Shown: positions 1 through 8,735, counted from the stretch's first letter. The stretch is DNA of 64,000 nt from Glycomyces buryatensis (GCF_004912275.1 NZ_STGY01000072.1:62001-126000), one strand, 5' to 3'. The notes: generated by a model not told the origin, from the sequence alone. Program-made: numbers and translations.

Positions 1-834
1 CCCGCCCAGACCTTCGGCGGTGTACGAGCGGTAGTAGCGGCCGTCCGAGCCGATCGACTCCCAGATGAGCAGGTAGGTGTCGGTGTTGTCGAGCTGGTAG
101 ACCGCACCGCCCTCGAACAGGTTGTTCCTGGTGTCCTGGAGGACGATCTGGGTATTGCGGAAGCCGTTCGGGAACTCGCCGATCGTGGTCTCGGCGCGGT
201 ACACGCGCCCGTTGTCGTCGGCGCCGAACAGGTAGCACATGGTGCTGTCGCAGACGTTCCAGAAGTCCAGCCAGAAGCCGCCGTTCTCATCGACGACGGG
301 AGGCGTCTCGTCGATGAAGTTCTTCGGCGCCGACCAGCTGTGCGGGTCCGTCGGGTCGGTACTGGTGGAGTAGGACGGCGGCCCCGTCTGGTAGACGAGA
401 TACCACAGCCCGTCGGGCTCGAAGTAGTAGATCTGCGGCGCGGCGGCGTACCGGGTGCCGATGTTCGCATTGGTGTCCAGGTAGGTCACGGGAGCGTCGG
501 CGGCCTGGGACCAGTCCGAGAAGTGGGTGTAGGCCAGGCTCCAGTGCCCGTCGGTGTTCGCGACGGTGAAGTAGACCAGCCACTCGTCGTTGTGGCGGAT
601 CACCGTGGGGTCCTTGGCCGAGACGACGTCGTGCGTCGCGTCGGGCTTGGGGCCGATGAGGGCGCCGGAGGACTCCCACTGGTAGGAGGTCGGCAGGGCC
701 TGTGCCCCGACCTCGTCGGCAGTCCCGTCGTCGGCGGTCTGGGCGTTGGCCGTGACGGCGCTCGAGGCCAGGGTCGTGGCTACGGCGAGCACGGCGAAAG
801 CTCCCAGAATGCGGGTGCGAAGCGTTCGTTGCAT
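1..834 (-). CDS. Secreted GH62 alpha-L-arabinofuranosidase, C-terminus beyond window edge
   Basis: Frame open from an ATG at 834 to the window edge (278 codons). GAAAGG lies 8 bases upstream of the start. The N-terminus is a signal peptide (basic start, Ala/Val-rich core, then an A-rich cleavage region). The mature part follows the GH62 pattern: LPTSYQWESSGALIGPK, the SAKDPTV strand carrying the base Asp, FSDWSQA, YAAAPQIYYFEPDGLWYLVYQ and WLDFWNVCD. It closely parallels the complete GH62 gene at 58099. GH62 enzymes remove alpha-1,2/1,3-arabinofuranosyl branches from arabinoxylan outside the cell. Divergent from a LacI gene, with a palindromic operator between promoter and start. Whether it also carries a CBM13 cannot be seen. 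Confidence 0.88.
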   Translation of the reverse strand, partial: MQRTLRTRILGAFAVLAVATTLASSAVTANAQTADDGTADEVGAQALPTSYQWESSGALIGPKPDATHDVVSAKDPTVIRHNDEWLVYFTVANTDGHWSLAYTHFSDWSQAADAPVTYLDTNANIGTRYAAAPQIYYFEPDGLWYLVYQTGPPSYSTSTDPTDPHSWSAPKNFIDETPPVVDENGGFWLDFWNVCDSTMCYLFGADDNGRVYRAETTIGEFPNGFRNTQIVLQDTRNNLFEGGAVYQLDNTDTYLLIWESIGSDGRYYRSYTAEGLGG

Positions 835-884
835 TGATTGCCTTTCCATGAGCCAGCAGAGCCTGCTGTTATCGCTCACAACTT

Positions 885-963
885 GAAACCGATTTCGAAA
901 CATTCGAGAGAATTTCCGAAATTAGATGATTCGAACTATAGAGATTTCTCGATATCTAGTCAA
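885..963 (-). promoter_or_regulatory. Promoter and LacI-type operator of the truncated GH62 gene
   Basis: Reading on the minus strand: -35 TTGACT at 958-963, 17-base spacer, -10 TATAGT at 935-940. Downstream of the -10 lie CGAAACATTCG at 896-906 (one mismatch to CGAAACTTTCG), the palindrome AATTTCCGAAATT at 911-923, and GAAACCGATTTC at 885-896. A repressor bound here would block the start of transcription. Binding by the adjacent LacI protein is inferred. Confidence 0.65.
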
Positions 964-1014
964 CAGCGGACCGAAGGCGAAAGCGGTTGTGGCGCCTGGC
1001 GCTAGACTGCCGCG

Positions 1015-2049
1015 ATGAGCCCCTCCCCCACTTCCGGACAGAACCCCAAAGGACCCCTGACGATCGCTCAGATCGCCGACCTGGCCGGCGTCTCCACCGC
1101 GACCGTCTCGAAGGTGGTCAACGGCCGCTCCGACGTGGGCGCGGCGACCCGCGAGCAGATCGAGGGCCTCATCCGGTCCCACGGCTACCGGCGGCAGCGC
1201 AGGCCCACGAAGTCGGCCGCCCTCATCGACGTCCTCTTCCACGAGCTGCGGGGGCTGTATGCGATCGAGATCCTCAACGGCGTCCAGGAGGTCGCCCGAG
1301 AGCACCGGCTCGGCGTCGTCGTCTCCGAGATGGGCGGACGCCATGTGCCGGGCCACGATTGGGTCGAGGAGGTCCTGGCCCGCCGTCCGCTCGGCGTCAT
1401 CTCGGTGTTCTCCGGTCTCGAGACCGGGCAGAGCGACCGGCTCTACAGCCGCGACATCCCGCTGGTGCTGCTGGACCCCACCGGCGATCCCGACCCCGCG
1501 GCGCCTTCGGCCGGGGCGAGCAACTGGAACGGCGGACTCGCCGCCGCCCGGCACCTCACCGGGCTCGGCCACCGGCGCATCGCGGTGATCACCGGCCCGG
1601 ACCGCATGGAGGCCGCCCGGGCCCGCCTCGACGGCTTCCGGTCCGGATTGGACATGGCCGGCGTTCCCGTCGATCCGGCGCTCGTACGCCACGGCGACTT
1701 CGAGATCGGGACCGGTCGCGACCTGGCGTTCGAGTTGCTGCGGCTGGCGGATCCGCCCACGGCGATCTTCGCCTGCAACGACGGGACGGCGGTCGGCGTC
1801 TACCACGCCGCGGCGAAACTGGGCGTGCGCATTCCCGAGGACCTCAGCGTGGTCGGCTTCGACGACCTGCCGAAGGCGAAGTGGACGGTGCCGCCGCTCA
1901 CCACGGTCCGCCAGCCGCTCAAGGAGATGGGGACCGCGGCGGCGCGAATGATCGTCTCGCTCGCCGCGGGCGAGACGCTGCCGCAGCAGCGCGTCGAACT
2001 CGCCACCGAACTCGTCGTGCGGGACAGCACCGCCCCGCTGCGCGACTGA
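1015..2049 (+). CDS. LacI-family transcriptional regulator, BxlR/XlnR-like
   Basis: 344 residues, normal LacI length. The N-terminal helix-turn-helix (about residues 15-62) shows IAQIADLAGVSTATVSKVVN and the hinge segment; the rest is a periplasmic-binding-protein-like sugar-sensing domain (RHLTGLGHRRIAVI, GFDDLPKAKWTVPPLTTVRQP). Very similar to the regulator at 56874 (shared FHELRGLY, RVELATEL), so the two are paralogues, each next to a GH62 gene. No ribosome site: a -10-like TAGACT lies six bases before ATG (1003-1008), so the mRNA is probably leaderless. Expected to repress xylan/arabinan genes carrying CGAAA-TTTCG palindromes, including its divergent GH62 neighbour; this target assignment is inference. 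Confidence 0.9.
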   Translation: MSPSPTSGQNPKGPLTIAQIADLAGVSTATVSKVVNGRSDVGAATREQIEGLIRSHGYRRQRRPTKSAALIDVLFHELRGLYAIEILNGVQEVAREHRLGVVVSEMGGRHVPGHDWVEEVLARRPLGVISVFSGLETGQSDRLYSRDIPLVLLDPTGDPDPAAPSAGASNWNGGLAAARHLTGLGHRRIAVITGPDRMEAARARLDGFRSGLDMAGVPVDPALVRHGDFEIGTGRDLAFELLRLADPPTAIFACNDGTAVGVYHAAAKLGVRIPEDLSVVGFDDLPKAKWTVPPLTTVRQPLKEMGTAAARMIVSLAAGETLPQQRVELATELVVRDSTAPLRD

Positions 2050-2080
2050 GCGGGCCGCGCTCGTCTGGGTGTAGCCCGGA

Positions 2081-2125
2081 AAAGCCCTTGGGGCCGTGTA
2101 TTTCTCGCACCGCCCCAAGGGTTTT
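2081..2125. terminator. Bidirectional hairpin terminator between LacI and GH5 genes
   Basis: Arms AAAGCCCTTGGGGC (2081-2094) and GCCCCAAGGGTTTT (2112-2125) pair with one G-T wobble around a 17-base loop. It sits between two convergent genes and has A/T-rich ends on both sides, so it can serve both strands. Confidence 0.75.
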
Positions 2126-2131
2126 CGCATG

Positions 2132-3844
2132 TCAGGCGACTCCGGTGACGACAGAGCCGTCGCGGGTGACGGTGTACTCCAGGGTCTGGCCGCTCCAGAA
2201 GTGGAACGTCAGGGACACCTGCTCGCCGTCCTTGAGGCTGTCCAAGTAGCGCTTGGTCAGTTGGATGGTCCCGTCCTCGTAATCGGGCCTGAAATCGTCC
2301 CAGAACTCCGGGAAGGTAGTCCAGTCGTGGTATCCGGCCCCGGTGCCGTCGGCGTAGACGGACTCCATCGTGGCCAGCTGGTCGCCGTTGAACGCCGCCG
2401 GGATCAGCAGCGACTCGTTGGTGCCGGAGGCGTCCTCCAGGACCGGGTCCTCCGAGCTGATCACGTTGAGCTTCCACGGCATTCCATCGGAGAAGCGGAT
2501 CTTCAGCTGCGCGGTGGTCCCGATCTCCCGGTCGCCGAGGATGCGCTCCAGCACCTTCGCCTTGATCGTCAAGGTGGTGCCGTCGAGCGTGTAGTCCCGC
2601 TGGGGCTTCAGCGTGACGTTCCCGAAGCGCACGTCCTGGAACTCGAGGCCGTTGAGGTTCAGGGTGACCGACTGGTCCTTGACCTTCTCCGAGGCGTCGA
2701 CGAACACGAGGTCCGAAGAGGCGGTGCCGGAGCGGGTGGTCCAGGCCGAGGAGATGTAGTCGAACTGCTCCTGGTCGCGCCACTCTCGCTTGAAGCGGTC
2801 GAAGTGCGTGCCGTTGTCCCACCACATGGTCGTGATGCCGGAGGTGCGGGCCAGGTAGCCGAAGTGCTCGAAGAACTTCAGCGTCTCGCCGCGCTCGACC
2901 TTGTTGTCGTAGTTGTCGAGCAGGCCGTATTCGCCGATGATGACCGGGATGCCCTTGGAGACGAAGGTGTCGACCTGGCTCTGGAAGTTCTCCACCAGCA
3001 GGTTCTGGACCTCTTCGTTGTAGGAGGGGTATCCGGCGACGTTGACGCTGAAGGGCCAGAAGCTGTAGTTGTGCGTCGTCGCGGCCAGCATCGGGTCGTC
3101 GAGCGCCTCGATCTCGGAGGCGAGGGCGTCCATGTCGCCCTGGTCGGCTCCGGTGTGGAGCGTAGGCAGGACCAGCAGGCGGTCGTCGTTGTTGCCGCCG
3201 GAGCCCCGCACGATCTCATGGAAGGAGCTGTTCAGCTCCGCCATGAGCTCGTGGTCCTTCTCTGTCCCGGGGGACCAGGTCTCGTCGAAACCCACCTCGT
3301 TGACCGACTCGAACATCAGTTCCTGCGGGTAGTCCTTGAAGGTGTCCGCGATCTGGGTCCAGGTGGCGGTGTACTGGGCCATGACCTCGTCGTGCTGCTC
3401 GGGCTGGGCCAGGTTCGTGATCCACTGCCACGAGTCGTGGTGAGTGTTGATCATGACGTAGAGGTCCGCCTCGAGGGCGAAGTCGACGATCTCCTGCACG
3501 CGCTCCATGGTCTCGGGCTCGACCGTGTAGTCGGGCGCCGGACCGGTGTGATTGCCCCAGCTGACGGGAATGCGGACCGAGTTGAAGCCTTCGGCCTTGA
3601 TGTCATTGAAGAAGGTCGAGTCGACGCGCGGGTTGCCCCACGCGGTCTCGTCGTCGCCGGGGCCGCAGCACATGGCGTCGAGCGAGTTGCCGAGGTTCCA
3701 GCCCGGCTGCATGGCCGCGACGATCTCCTCGGCGTTCAACTGGGCGGTGTCGGGCTCTTCCTGGGCCTGCGATGCGGTGGGCAGGGCCAGCATGGCGAGT
3801 GAGAGGGCCGCTGCTATCAGTAGCTTCGAGGTTATGCGTATCAA
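2132..3844 (-). CDS. Secreted GH5 (subfamily 4-like) endoglucanase/xyloglucanase with CBM_X2 and CBM46
   Basis: 570 residues from a TTG start chosen because GGAAGGA lies 10 bases before it and a signal peptide follows at once (LLIAAALSLAMLALPTASQA). Catalytic domain about residues 35-370: PGWNLGNSLDA, NSVRIPVSW, acid/base Glu183 in SVNEVGF and nucleophile Glu305 in IIGEYGLLDN. An Ig-like CBM_X2 module follows (about 375-460), then a CBM46-like end with FHFWSGQTLEYTV. The GH5-Ig-CBM46 order matches Bacillus halodurans Cel5B, active on xyloglucan and mixed beta-glucan. Xyloglucan is therefore a likely substrate, also suggested by the GH31 and beta-galactosidase genes nearby. A more upstream start in the same frame has no ribosome site. 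Confidence 0.88.
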   Translation of the reverse strand: MIRITSKLLIAAALSLAMLALPTASQAQEEPDTAQLNAEEIVAAMQPGWNLGNSLDAMCCGPGDDETAWGNPRVDSTFFNDIKAEGFNSVRIPVSWGNHTGPAPDYTVEPETMERVQEIVDFALEADLYVMINTHHDSWQWITNLAQPEQHDEVMAQYTATWTQIADTFKDYPQELMFESVNEVGFDETWSPGTEKDHELMAELNSSFHEIVRGSGGNNDDRLLVLPTLHTGADQGDMDALASEIEALDDPMLAATTHNYSFWPFSVNVAGYPSYNEEVQNLLVENFQSQVDTFVSKGIPVIIGEYGLLDNYDNKVERGETLKFFEHFGYLARTSGITTMWWDNGTHFDRFKREWRDQEQFDYISSAWTTRSGTASSDLVFVDASEKVKDQSVTLNLNGLEFQDVRFGNVTLKPQRDYTLDGTTLTIKAKVLERILGDREIGTTAQLKIRFSDGMPWKLNVISSEDPVLEDASGTNESLLIPAAFNGDQLATMESVYADGTGAGYHDWTTFPEFWDDFRPDYEDGTIQLTKRYLDSLKDGEQVSLTFHFWSGQTLEYTVTRDGSVVTGVA

Positions 3845-4178
3845 TGGATGTCGTTCCTTCCAAGGGCACCCTGGATGAACCGCGGCGGCACCGCGGTTGG
3901 CGCGCTTCGTGATTGCCGGTTCGCCCGCGAGCGCGACGGCTCGATGCGGGCGTATAGAGAGACTGCAATATTTAGACGCCTGTGTCAACTAAAGATTCAA
4001 TCATTCATACTGAATTTTCTGGCCGACAGAGGTTGTATGTCAGCATTTGACCGTAATGAACCCATTGACTAGACCGACTTCGTCGGCCAAGATCAGAAAA
4101 CATCAGACTTTTCATCGCCGTGCACTTGCATCGGGTACCTACTGCGGCTAATTTGTTTGTTGACTCATCTAAATTTAG
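3845..4178. other. AT-rich intergenic region upstream of the GH5 gene
   Basis: No gene seen. It is clearly richer in A/T than its surroundings. On the minus strand a TTGACA (3983-3988) could be the -35 of the GH5 gene, but no good -10 follows. At the right end TTGACT (4160-4165) and TCTAAATTTAG (4168-4178) run directly into the permease remnant; similar TTGACT and TCTAAATTTA elements precede the intact importer at 39150. Confidence 0.45.
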
Positions 4179-4274
4179 GGCTCGCCGATACCCCTCGTCC
4201 CGATCGTGAGCCTGTACCCGTTCATCCAGAAGCACTTCGCGAAGGCCGTCATCGCCGGCGCCGTGAAAGGTTGA
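4179..4274 (+). pseudogene. 3' remnant of a sugar ABC transporter permease
   Basis: After an in-frame TAG at 4176-4178 the frame reads the last 31 codons of a CUT1 permease: VPIVSLYPFIQKHFAKAVIA, then GAVKG and stop. The intact permease ending at 42866 has the same C-terminus with only a few substitutions, and DNA similarity continues past the stop through the trailing sequence and terminator (4200-4338 against 42792-42929). No start codon or upstream permease sequence is present, so this is the stump of a deleted or displaced importer that once lay upstream of the GH42 gene. Confidence 0.85.
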
Positions 4275-4306
4275 CCCGCGGTCTGTGAGGGGCCGCCGGA
4301 GGGGAA

Positions 4307-4338
4307 GGGCGTCCGGACCGGATCCGGTCCGGACGCCC
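4307..4338 (+). terminator. Terminator left over from the lost permease operon
   Basis: Perfect hairpin: 14-base arm GGGCGTCCGGACCG, loop GATC, and its complement. The same arm design (one base changed, compensated in both arms) follows the intact permease at 42898-42929, confirming common ancestry. It now stands about 135 bases before the GH42 start. A 14-codon frame at 4393 with AAGGAA before its ATG lies in between, too short to judge. Confidence 0.8.
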
Positions 4339-4473
4339 GCACTTCCGTGCCCCCGGCCGCTGTTCCATTCCCGCACTTTAAGGAAGCCCGCCATGAACAC
4401 TGCCGAAAGTCCCCGCGGGCCCGCATCTTCCAAGTGACACCCGATTAACACCAACCACCTTGAAGGAAACCGA

Positions 4474-6591
4474 ATGACGCAGTGGCCCAACCCGATCCTG
4501 TTCGGCGCGGCGTACTACTACGAGTACCAGCCCGCCGTTCTCGACGGCTTCGACACCGAAGGCGCGAAGCAGCGTTTGGAGACGGACCTCGACCTCATGG
4601 CCGAGGCCGGGTTCTCCGTGATCCGCGTCGGCGAGTCCGTCTGGAGCACTTGGGAGCCCGAGAACGGCCGCTTCGACCTCGACTGGATCCAGCCGGTGCT
4701 CGACGGCGCGCACGAGCACGGCATCGCCGTCATCCTCGGCACGCCGACCTACGCGGTGCCGCCGTGGCTCGCGCGGCTCTACCCCGAGATCGCCGCCGAG
4801 CGCAAGACCGGCGAGCGCGTGAACTGGGGCGGGCGCCAGGAGGCCGACTACACCCACCCGGCCTTCCGGTTCCACGCCGAGCGCGTCATCCGCAAGATCA
4901 TCGCGCGCTACGCCGACCACCCGGCCGTGATCGGCTTCCAGGTCGACAACGAGCCCGGGGTGCAGCTCTACCACAACGAAGGCGTGTTCCAGCGGTTCGT
5001 CGACCACCTGCGCCACCAGTACGGCGACGTGGAGACCCTCAACCGCGAATGGGGGCTGGTCTACTGGTCGCACAAGCTGTCCACCTGGGCCGACCTGTGG
5101 CGGCCGGACGGGAACGCGCAGCCGCAGTACGAGCAGGCGTGGCGGCGGTTCCAGACCCAGCAGACCACCAAGTTCATGGCATGGCAGGCCGGGATCGCGC
5201 GCGAGTACGCGCGCGAGGACCAGTTCGTCACGACCTGCATCTGCTACGGCAGGCCCGGGATCGACGAGCGCGCGGTGGCCGCGAGCCTTGACGTGACCAC
5301 CGGGAACCCTTACTACCGCATGCAGGACAACTTCGCGCTGCCCTCCGGCCACGCCGGCGACGCTCCGCACTGGACGCTCGACGGCACCTGGTCTCTGTAC
5401 CAGGCCGCGGACGCGATGTACGGGGCGCGGCAGGAGCCGTTCCTGATCACCGAGACCAATGCCTCCTCCGTCGGGGAGCCCTCGCACAACAAGCCCGCGT
5501 ACGACGGGCAGTGGCGCCAGGCCGCTTGGGTGTTGGTCTCACGCGGCGCCAGGATGGTCGAGTACTGGCACTGGCACACCCTCCACTACGGCGCCGAGAC
5601 GTACTGGGGCGGGGTCCTCCCCCACAGCCAGCAACCCGGCCGCACGTACCGCGAGCTCGCGGAGCTCGGGGCCGAGTTCCGCAAGGCCGGCGCGGCGATC
5701 GAGGGCCTGGTCCCCCACGTCGACGTCGCGGTGCTCACCGCGAAGGAGAGCGAGTGGGCGCTCGCGGCGCAGCCGTCGTTCGCGAACGCCGACGGGAGCC
5801 CCGACCGCGGGACCTTCCACTCGATTGTCAACCCGTTCTACAAGGGCGCGTTCAATGCCGGGCTCCAGGCGCGGATCGTCCACACCGAGCAGCTCGGCGA
5901 CGCGGCCGAGGCGGTCGCCGAGTACCCCGTGCTCGTCGCGGCCGGGATCTACGCGGCCGACGACGCGCTCCTGGACTGGCTGGGCGAGTACGCCGCGGCG
6001 GGCGGGCACCTCGTGCTCGGACCGCGCACCGGGTACGCCGACCACGAGGCCCGCGCGCGCCTCGACGTCAAGCCCTCGCGCCTGACCGAAACCGCGGGGG
6101 TCTGGTACGACGAGTTCTCGAACCTCGGCGGGGAGCTCGCGGTCCGGCCCGCGAGGGACTCGCCCCTGGAACTCGACGCGACCGCCGGTGCGGTGAAGTG
6201 GGCCGACGGCCTGATCCTGGACGGGGCGCAGGCATTGGCAGAATACGTGCACCCGCACTTCGGACGCTTCCCGGCCGTCACCACGAAGGCGCACGGGCAG
6301 GGCCGGGTCACTTACGTCGGCACGATCCCCAATGACGCCCTCGGTGCAGCGCTCTTCAAGTGGATGGCTCCCGCCGACGCCTGGCGGCCGGAGCACCCGA
6401 GCCTGACGGCGACCAGCGGCGTCACGGGTGAGGGACACACGGTCCGGTTCGTGCACAACTGGTCCTGGGACGAAGTCGACTTCGAACTCCCGGCCGCGGT
6501 CACGGACGCCTTGGACGACACCGAATACGCCGCGGGCGACGCGCTGCCGCTGAGCCCGTGGGACGCGAAGGTCCTCATCGAACGCGACTGA
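4474..6591 (+). CDS. GH42 beta-galactosidase, cytoplasmic
   Basis: 705 residues, usual for GH42, no signal peptide. GAAGGAAA precedes the ATG. TIM-barrel motifs: FGAAYYYEYQP at the N-terminus, acid/base Glu160 in GFQVDNEPG, nucleophile Glu327 in LITETNAS, followed by the trimerisation and C-terminal beta domains (GRVTYVGTIP near the end). It releases terminal beta-galactose from imported oligosaccharides, possibly galactosylated xyloglucan, or arabinogalactan fragments. The permease stump and terminator just upstream suggest it was once the partner of a dedicated ABC importer. Its last stop base is the first base of a 56-base perfect palindrome. Confidence 0.93.
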   Translation: MTQWPNPILFGAAYYYEYQPAVLDGFDTEGAKQRLETDLDLMAEAGFSVIRVGESVWSTWEPENGRFDLDWIQPVLDGAHEHGIAVILGTPTYAVPPWLARLYPEIAAERKTGERVNWGGRQEADYTHPAFRFHAERVIRKIIARYADHPAVIGFQVDNEPGVQLYHNEGVFQRFVDHLRHQYGDVETLNREWGLVYWSHKLSTWADLWRPDGNAQPQYEQAWRRFQTQQTTKFMAWQAGIAREYAREDQFVTTCICYGRPGIDERAVAASLDVTTGNPYYRMQDNFALPSGHAGDAPHWTLDGTWSLYQAADAMYGARQEPFLITETNASSVGEPSHNKPAYDGQWRQAAWVLVSRGARMVEYWHWHTLHYGAETYWGGVLPHSQQPGRTYRELAELGAEFRKAGAAIEGLVPHVDVAVLTAKESEWALAAQPSFANADGSPDRGTFHSIVNPFYKGAFNAGLQARIVHTEQLGDAAEAVAEYPVLVAAGIYAADDALLDWLGEYAAAGGHLVLGPRTGYADHEARARLDVKPSRLTETAGVWYDEFSNLGGELAVRPARDSPLELDATAGAVKWADGLILDGAQALAEYVHPHFGRFPAVTTKAHGQGRVTYVGTIPNDALGAALFKWMAPADAWRPEHPSLTATSGVTGEGHTVRFVHNWSWDEVDFELPAAVTDALDDTEYAAGDALPLSPWDAKVLIERD

Positions 6592-6646
6592 CAACGCTGA
6601 AGGCCCTCCAGATGCGATATCGCATCTGGAGGGCCTTCAGCGTTGT
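6591..6646. terminator. Perfect 56-base palindrome acting as bidirectional terminator
   Basis: Arms of 28 bases (6591-6618 and 6619-6646) are exact reverse complements with no spacer; the centre is GATGCGATATCGCATC. It begins on the final base of the GH42 stop codon and ends 8 bases before the stop of the convergent GH27 gene, so the hairpin can end both transcripts. It is much longer than the other hairpins of this window. Confidence 0.8.
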
Positions 6647-6654
6647 TCAACCCC

Positions 6655-7902
6655 CTAGTACAGGCGGAATAGCGCCGATCCGTGCGATTGGAGCTGCGCC
6701 CGCAGGTGGTCGCCGGGTAGGAGGTCCCAGCGGTTCCAGCAGTCCTCCACCTGCGTGGGCTGGGCGATACCGAGGGCGGACCACGGAAGCTCGAGCTCGG
6801 CGGCTTCCGGACCGCGGTTGAAGACCGCGACGAAAGCGCCGTCTTCGGAGGCCCAGGCCACGTGCTCGCCCTCGCGCCAGACCTCGCAGGCACCCACCGG
6901 ATGCCGCAGAGCGGCAAGGACTTCGGGGTTGGTGAGCAGGTCAATGGTCTCCGGGCTGGAGCTCGGCAGGTCCGCGCCGACCATGAGCGGGGAGCGGACG
7001 ATGCACCAGAGGGTGAGCATCGTCTGCTGCTCGTCGGGGGTCAGGAGGCTGTCGCGGGGTTCGCCGACTTCCGCGCGGAGGCCCATGCGCCCCAAGGGAA
7101 GCATGTCCGCGTCCGGCCAGTGGCCCGGTCCTGAGTGCACGGCCCAGTCACGGAGGAGGTCGAACTGCGCGTCGACGTCCTTCCAGCGGTCCCACAGGTC
7201 GCCCGAGACCCGCCACAGGTGCGAGTGGGCCTTCAGGTGCTCGGCGTGGTCGATCGAAAGCGCCACGCCCGGCGAAAGACTGAACACGATGTCGCGGCCG
7301 GAGCGGTCGATCGCCCGCCGGAACGCTTCGATCTCGTCCTCCCAGTAGGGGCCGATCATGTCGTCGGCCTTGATGAAGTCCACGCCCCAGTCGGCGAACT
7401 GGGCCACGAGCGAGTCGTAGTAGGCCTGGCCGCCCGGGTGCGAGTGGTCGATGCCCCAGTTGTCGTCGTTCCAGGCGCAGGGCCGGTTCTTGTCGGCGAT
7501 CTGCGCCGCCGTGTACACGGTGCCCTTGATCGGGGTGTCGGCCGCGACGGCCTGGCGGGGGATGCCGCGCAGGATGTGGACCCCGAATTTCAGGCCCAGA
7601 GAGTGCACGTGGTCGGCGAGGGGCTTGAACCCGGCGCCGCCCGCCGCCGAGGGGAAGCGGTTCGGGGCCGGCTGCGGCAGCCCGTGCTCATCGAGGACCA
7701 GCTCGGCCCCGGAGTTGTAGCCGCCCGCGCGGGCCGCCGGTTCGTACCACTGGATGTCGACGACGACGTACTCCCAGCCGTGATCGGCCATGTGCTCTGC
7801 GATGAACTCGGCGTTGGCGCGGGTCTCGGCCTCGGTCACCGAGCTTCCGAACACGTCCCACGAGTTCCAGCCCATGGGCGGGGTATTGGCAAGGTGGGTC
7901 AT
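6655..7902 (-). CDS. GH27 alpha-galactosidase (or beta-L-arabinopyranosidase), cytoplasmic
   Basis: 415 residues from the ATG at 7902, preceded by AAGGAG at good spacing. No signal peptide. GH27 signature TPPMGWNSWDVFG at residues 7-19, nucleophile Asp180 in VDFIKADDM, acid/base Asp235 in RVSGDLWDRW, and a C-terminal beta domain with YLLRAQLQSHGSALF-like ending. It removes alpha-galactose (or beta-L-arabinopyranose, as in some actinobacterial GH27 members) from oligosaccharides. Followed downstream by a shared palindromic terminator with GH42; upstream lies the SDR/Zn-dehydrogenase pair on the same strand, 77 bases away, so it may be the last gene of that operon. Confidence 0.88.
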   Translation of the reverse strand: MTHLANTPPMGWNSWDVFGSSVTEAETRANAEFIAEHMADHGWEYVVVDIQWYEPAARAGGYNSGAELVLDEHGLPQPAPNRFPSAAGGAGFKPLADHVHSLGLKFGVHILRGIPRQAVAADTPIKGTVYTAAQIADKNRPCAWNDDNWGIDHSHPGGQAYYDSLVAQFADWGVDFIKADDMIGPYWEDEIEAFRRAIDRSGRDIVFSLSPGVALSIDHAEHLKAHSHLWRVSGDLWDRWKDVDAQFDLLRDWAVHSGPGHWPDADMLPLGRMGLRAEVGEPRDSLLTPDEQQTMLTLWCIVRSPLMVGADLPSSSPETIDLLTNPEVLAALRHPVGACEVWREGEHVAWASEDGAFVAVFNRGPEAAELELPWSALGIAQPTQVEDCWNRWDLLPGDHLRAQLQSHGSALFRLY

Positions 7903-7979
7903 CGAGCATCTCCTTGACGGTGGGCGGGTGGCGCGCCCCATGATATCGATTTCAAAGGGTGATAGAAGGCCGGATGGCC

Positions 7980-8735
7980 CTAGCGGCCCAGCCAGCCGCC
8001 GTCGACGGGGATGACCGTGCCCGACACGTAGTCGGAGGCGCCGCTGGCGAGGAACACGGTGGCTCCGGCGAGGTCGTCGGGCCGGCCCCAGCGGGAGGCG
8101 GGGATGCGTTCGAGGATCGCCCTGGAACGGTCCGGATCGTCTTGCAGCGCTTGGGTGTTGTCGGTGGCGATGTAGCCGGGGGCGATCGCGTTCACCGTGA
8201 CGCCGCGGGAGGTCCACTCGTTGGCCAGCGCCCGGGTCAGTCCGGCGATGCCCGACTTGGAGGCGGCGTAGCCGGGCACGTTGATGCCGCCCTGGAAGCT
8301 CAGCAGCGAGGCGGTGAAGATGATCTTCCCCCGGCCGCGTTCGAGCATGGAGCGGCCGACGGCCCTGGCCAGGGCGAACTGGCTGGAGAGGTTGACCTGG
8401 AGGACCTCGTCCCAGTAGGCGTCGGGATGCTCGGCGGCGGGCGCGCGGCGGATCGTGCCCGCGTTATTGACGAGGATGTCGACTTCGAGGGGCGCCAGGG
8501 TCTCGCCGAGTTCGGCGACGGCGTCCGGGTCTGCGAAGTCGGTCTGAATGGCCCGGAAGGTGCGCCCGAGTGCGGTGACGCGCTGACCGATCAATGAGCC
8601 TTCGGGTTCGATGGTGGCGCTGACGCCGATGATGTCGGCTCCGGCGGCCGCGAGGGCCTCGGCCATGGCGAAACCGATGCCGCGCTTGGCGCCGGTGACG
8701 ACGGCGAGGCGGCCGGTGAGGTCGAACGGGTTCAT
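7980..8735 (-). CDS. SDR-family 2-keto-3-deoxy-sugar-acid dehydrogenase, KduD-like
   Basis: 251 residues. Classical SDR: cofactor motif TGAKRGIG (residues 14-21), DILVNNAGT, catalytic Ser in IIFTASLLS, YAASK with Tyr and Lys, NAIAPGYIATDNT, and C-terminal VSGTVIPVDGG. The overall pattern fits KduD/2-deoxygluconate 3-dehydrogenase relatives, which oxidise 2-keto-3-deoxy acids with NAD. It starts inside the stop of the Zn-dehydrogenase (TGATG), so the two are translationally coupled; AGGAGATCTG precedes the start. Because the operator upstream of this pair recurs at the fuconate dehydratase genes, 2-keto-3-deoxy-L-fuconate is an attractive but unproven substrate. Confidence 0.85.
   Translation of the reverse strand: MNPFDLTGRLAVVTGAKRGIGFAMAEALAAAGADIIGVSATIEPEGSLIGQRVTALGRTFRAIQTDFADPDAVAELGETLAPLEVDILVNNAGTIRRAPAAEHPDAYWDEVLQVNLSSQFALARAVGRSMLERGRGKIIFTASLLSFQGGINVPGYAASKSGIAGLTRALANEWTSRGVTVNAIAPGYIATDNTQALQDDPDRSRAILERIPASRWGRPDDLAGATVFLASGASDYVSGTVIPVDGGWLGR

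Noticed and set aside
4069-4088. Small inverted repeat CCGAC-TTC-GTCGG upstream of the permease stump
   Set aside because: Five-base stem only, not followed by a T run and not repeated at other genes; not enough to call a terminator or operator.
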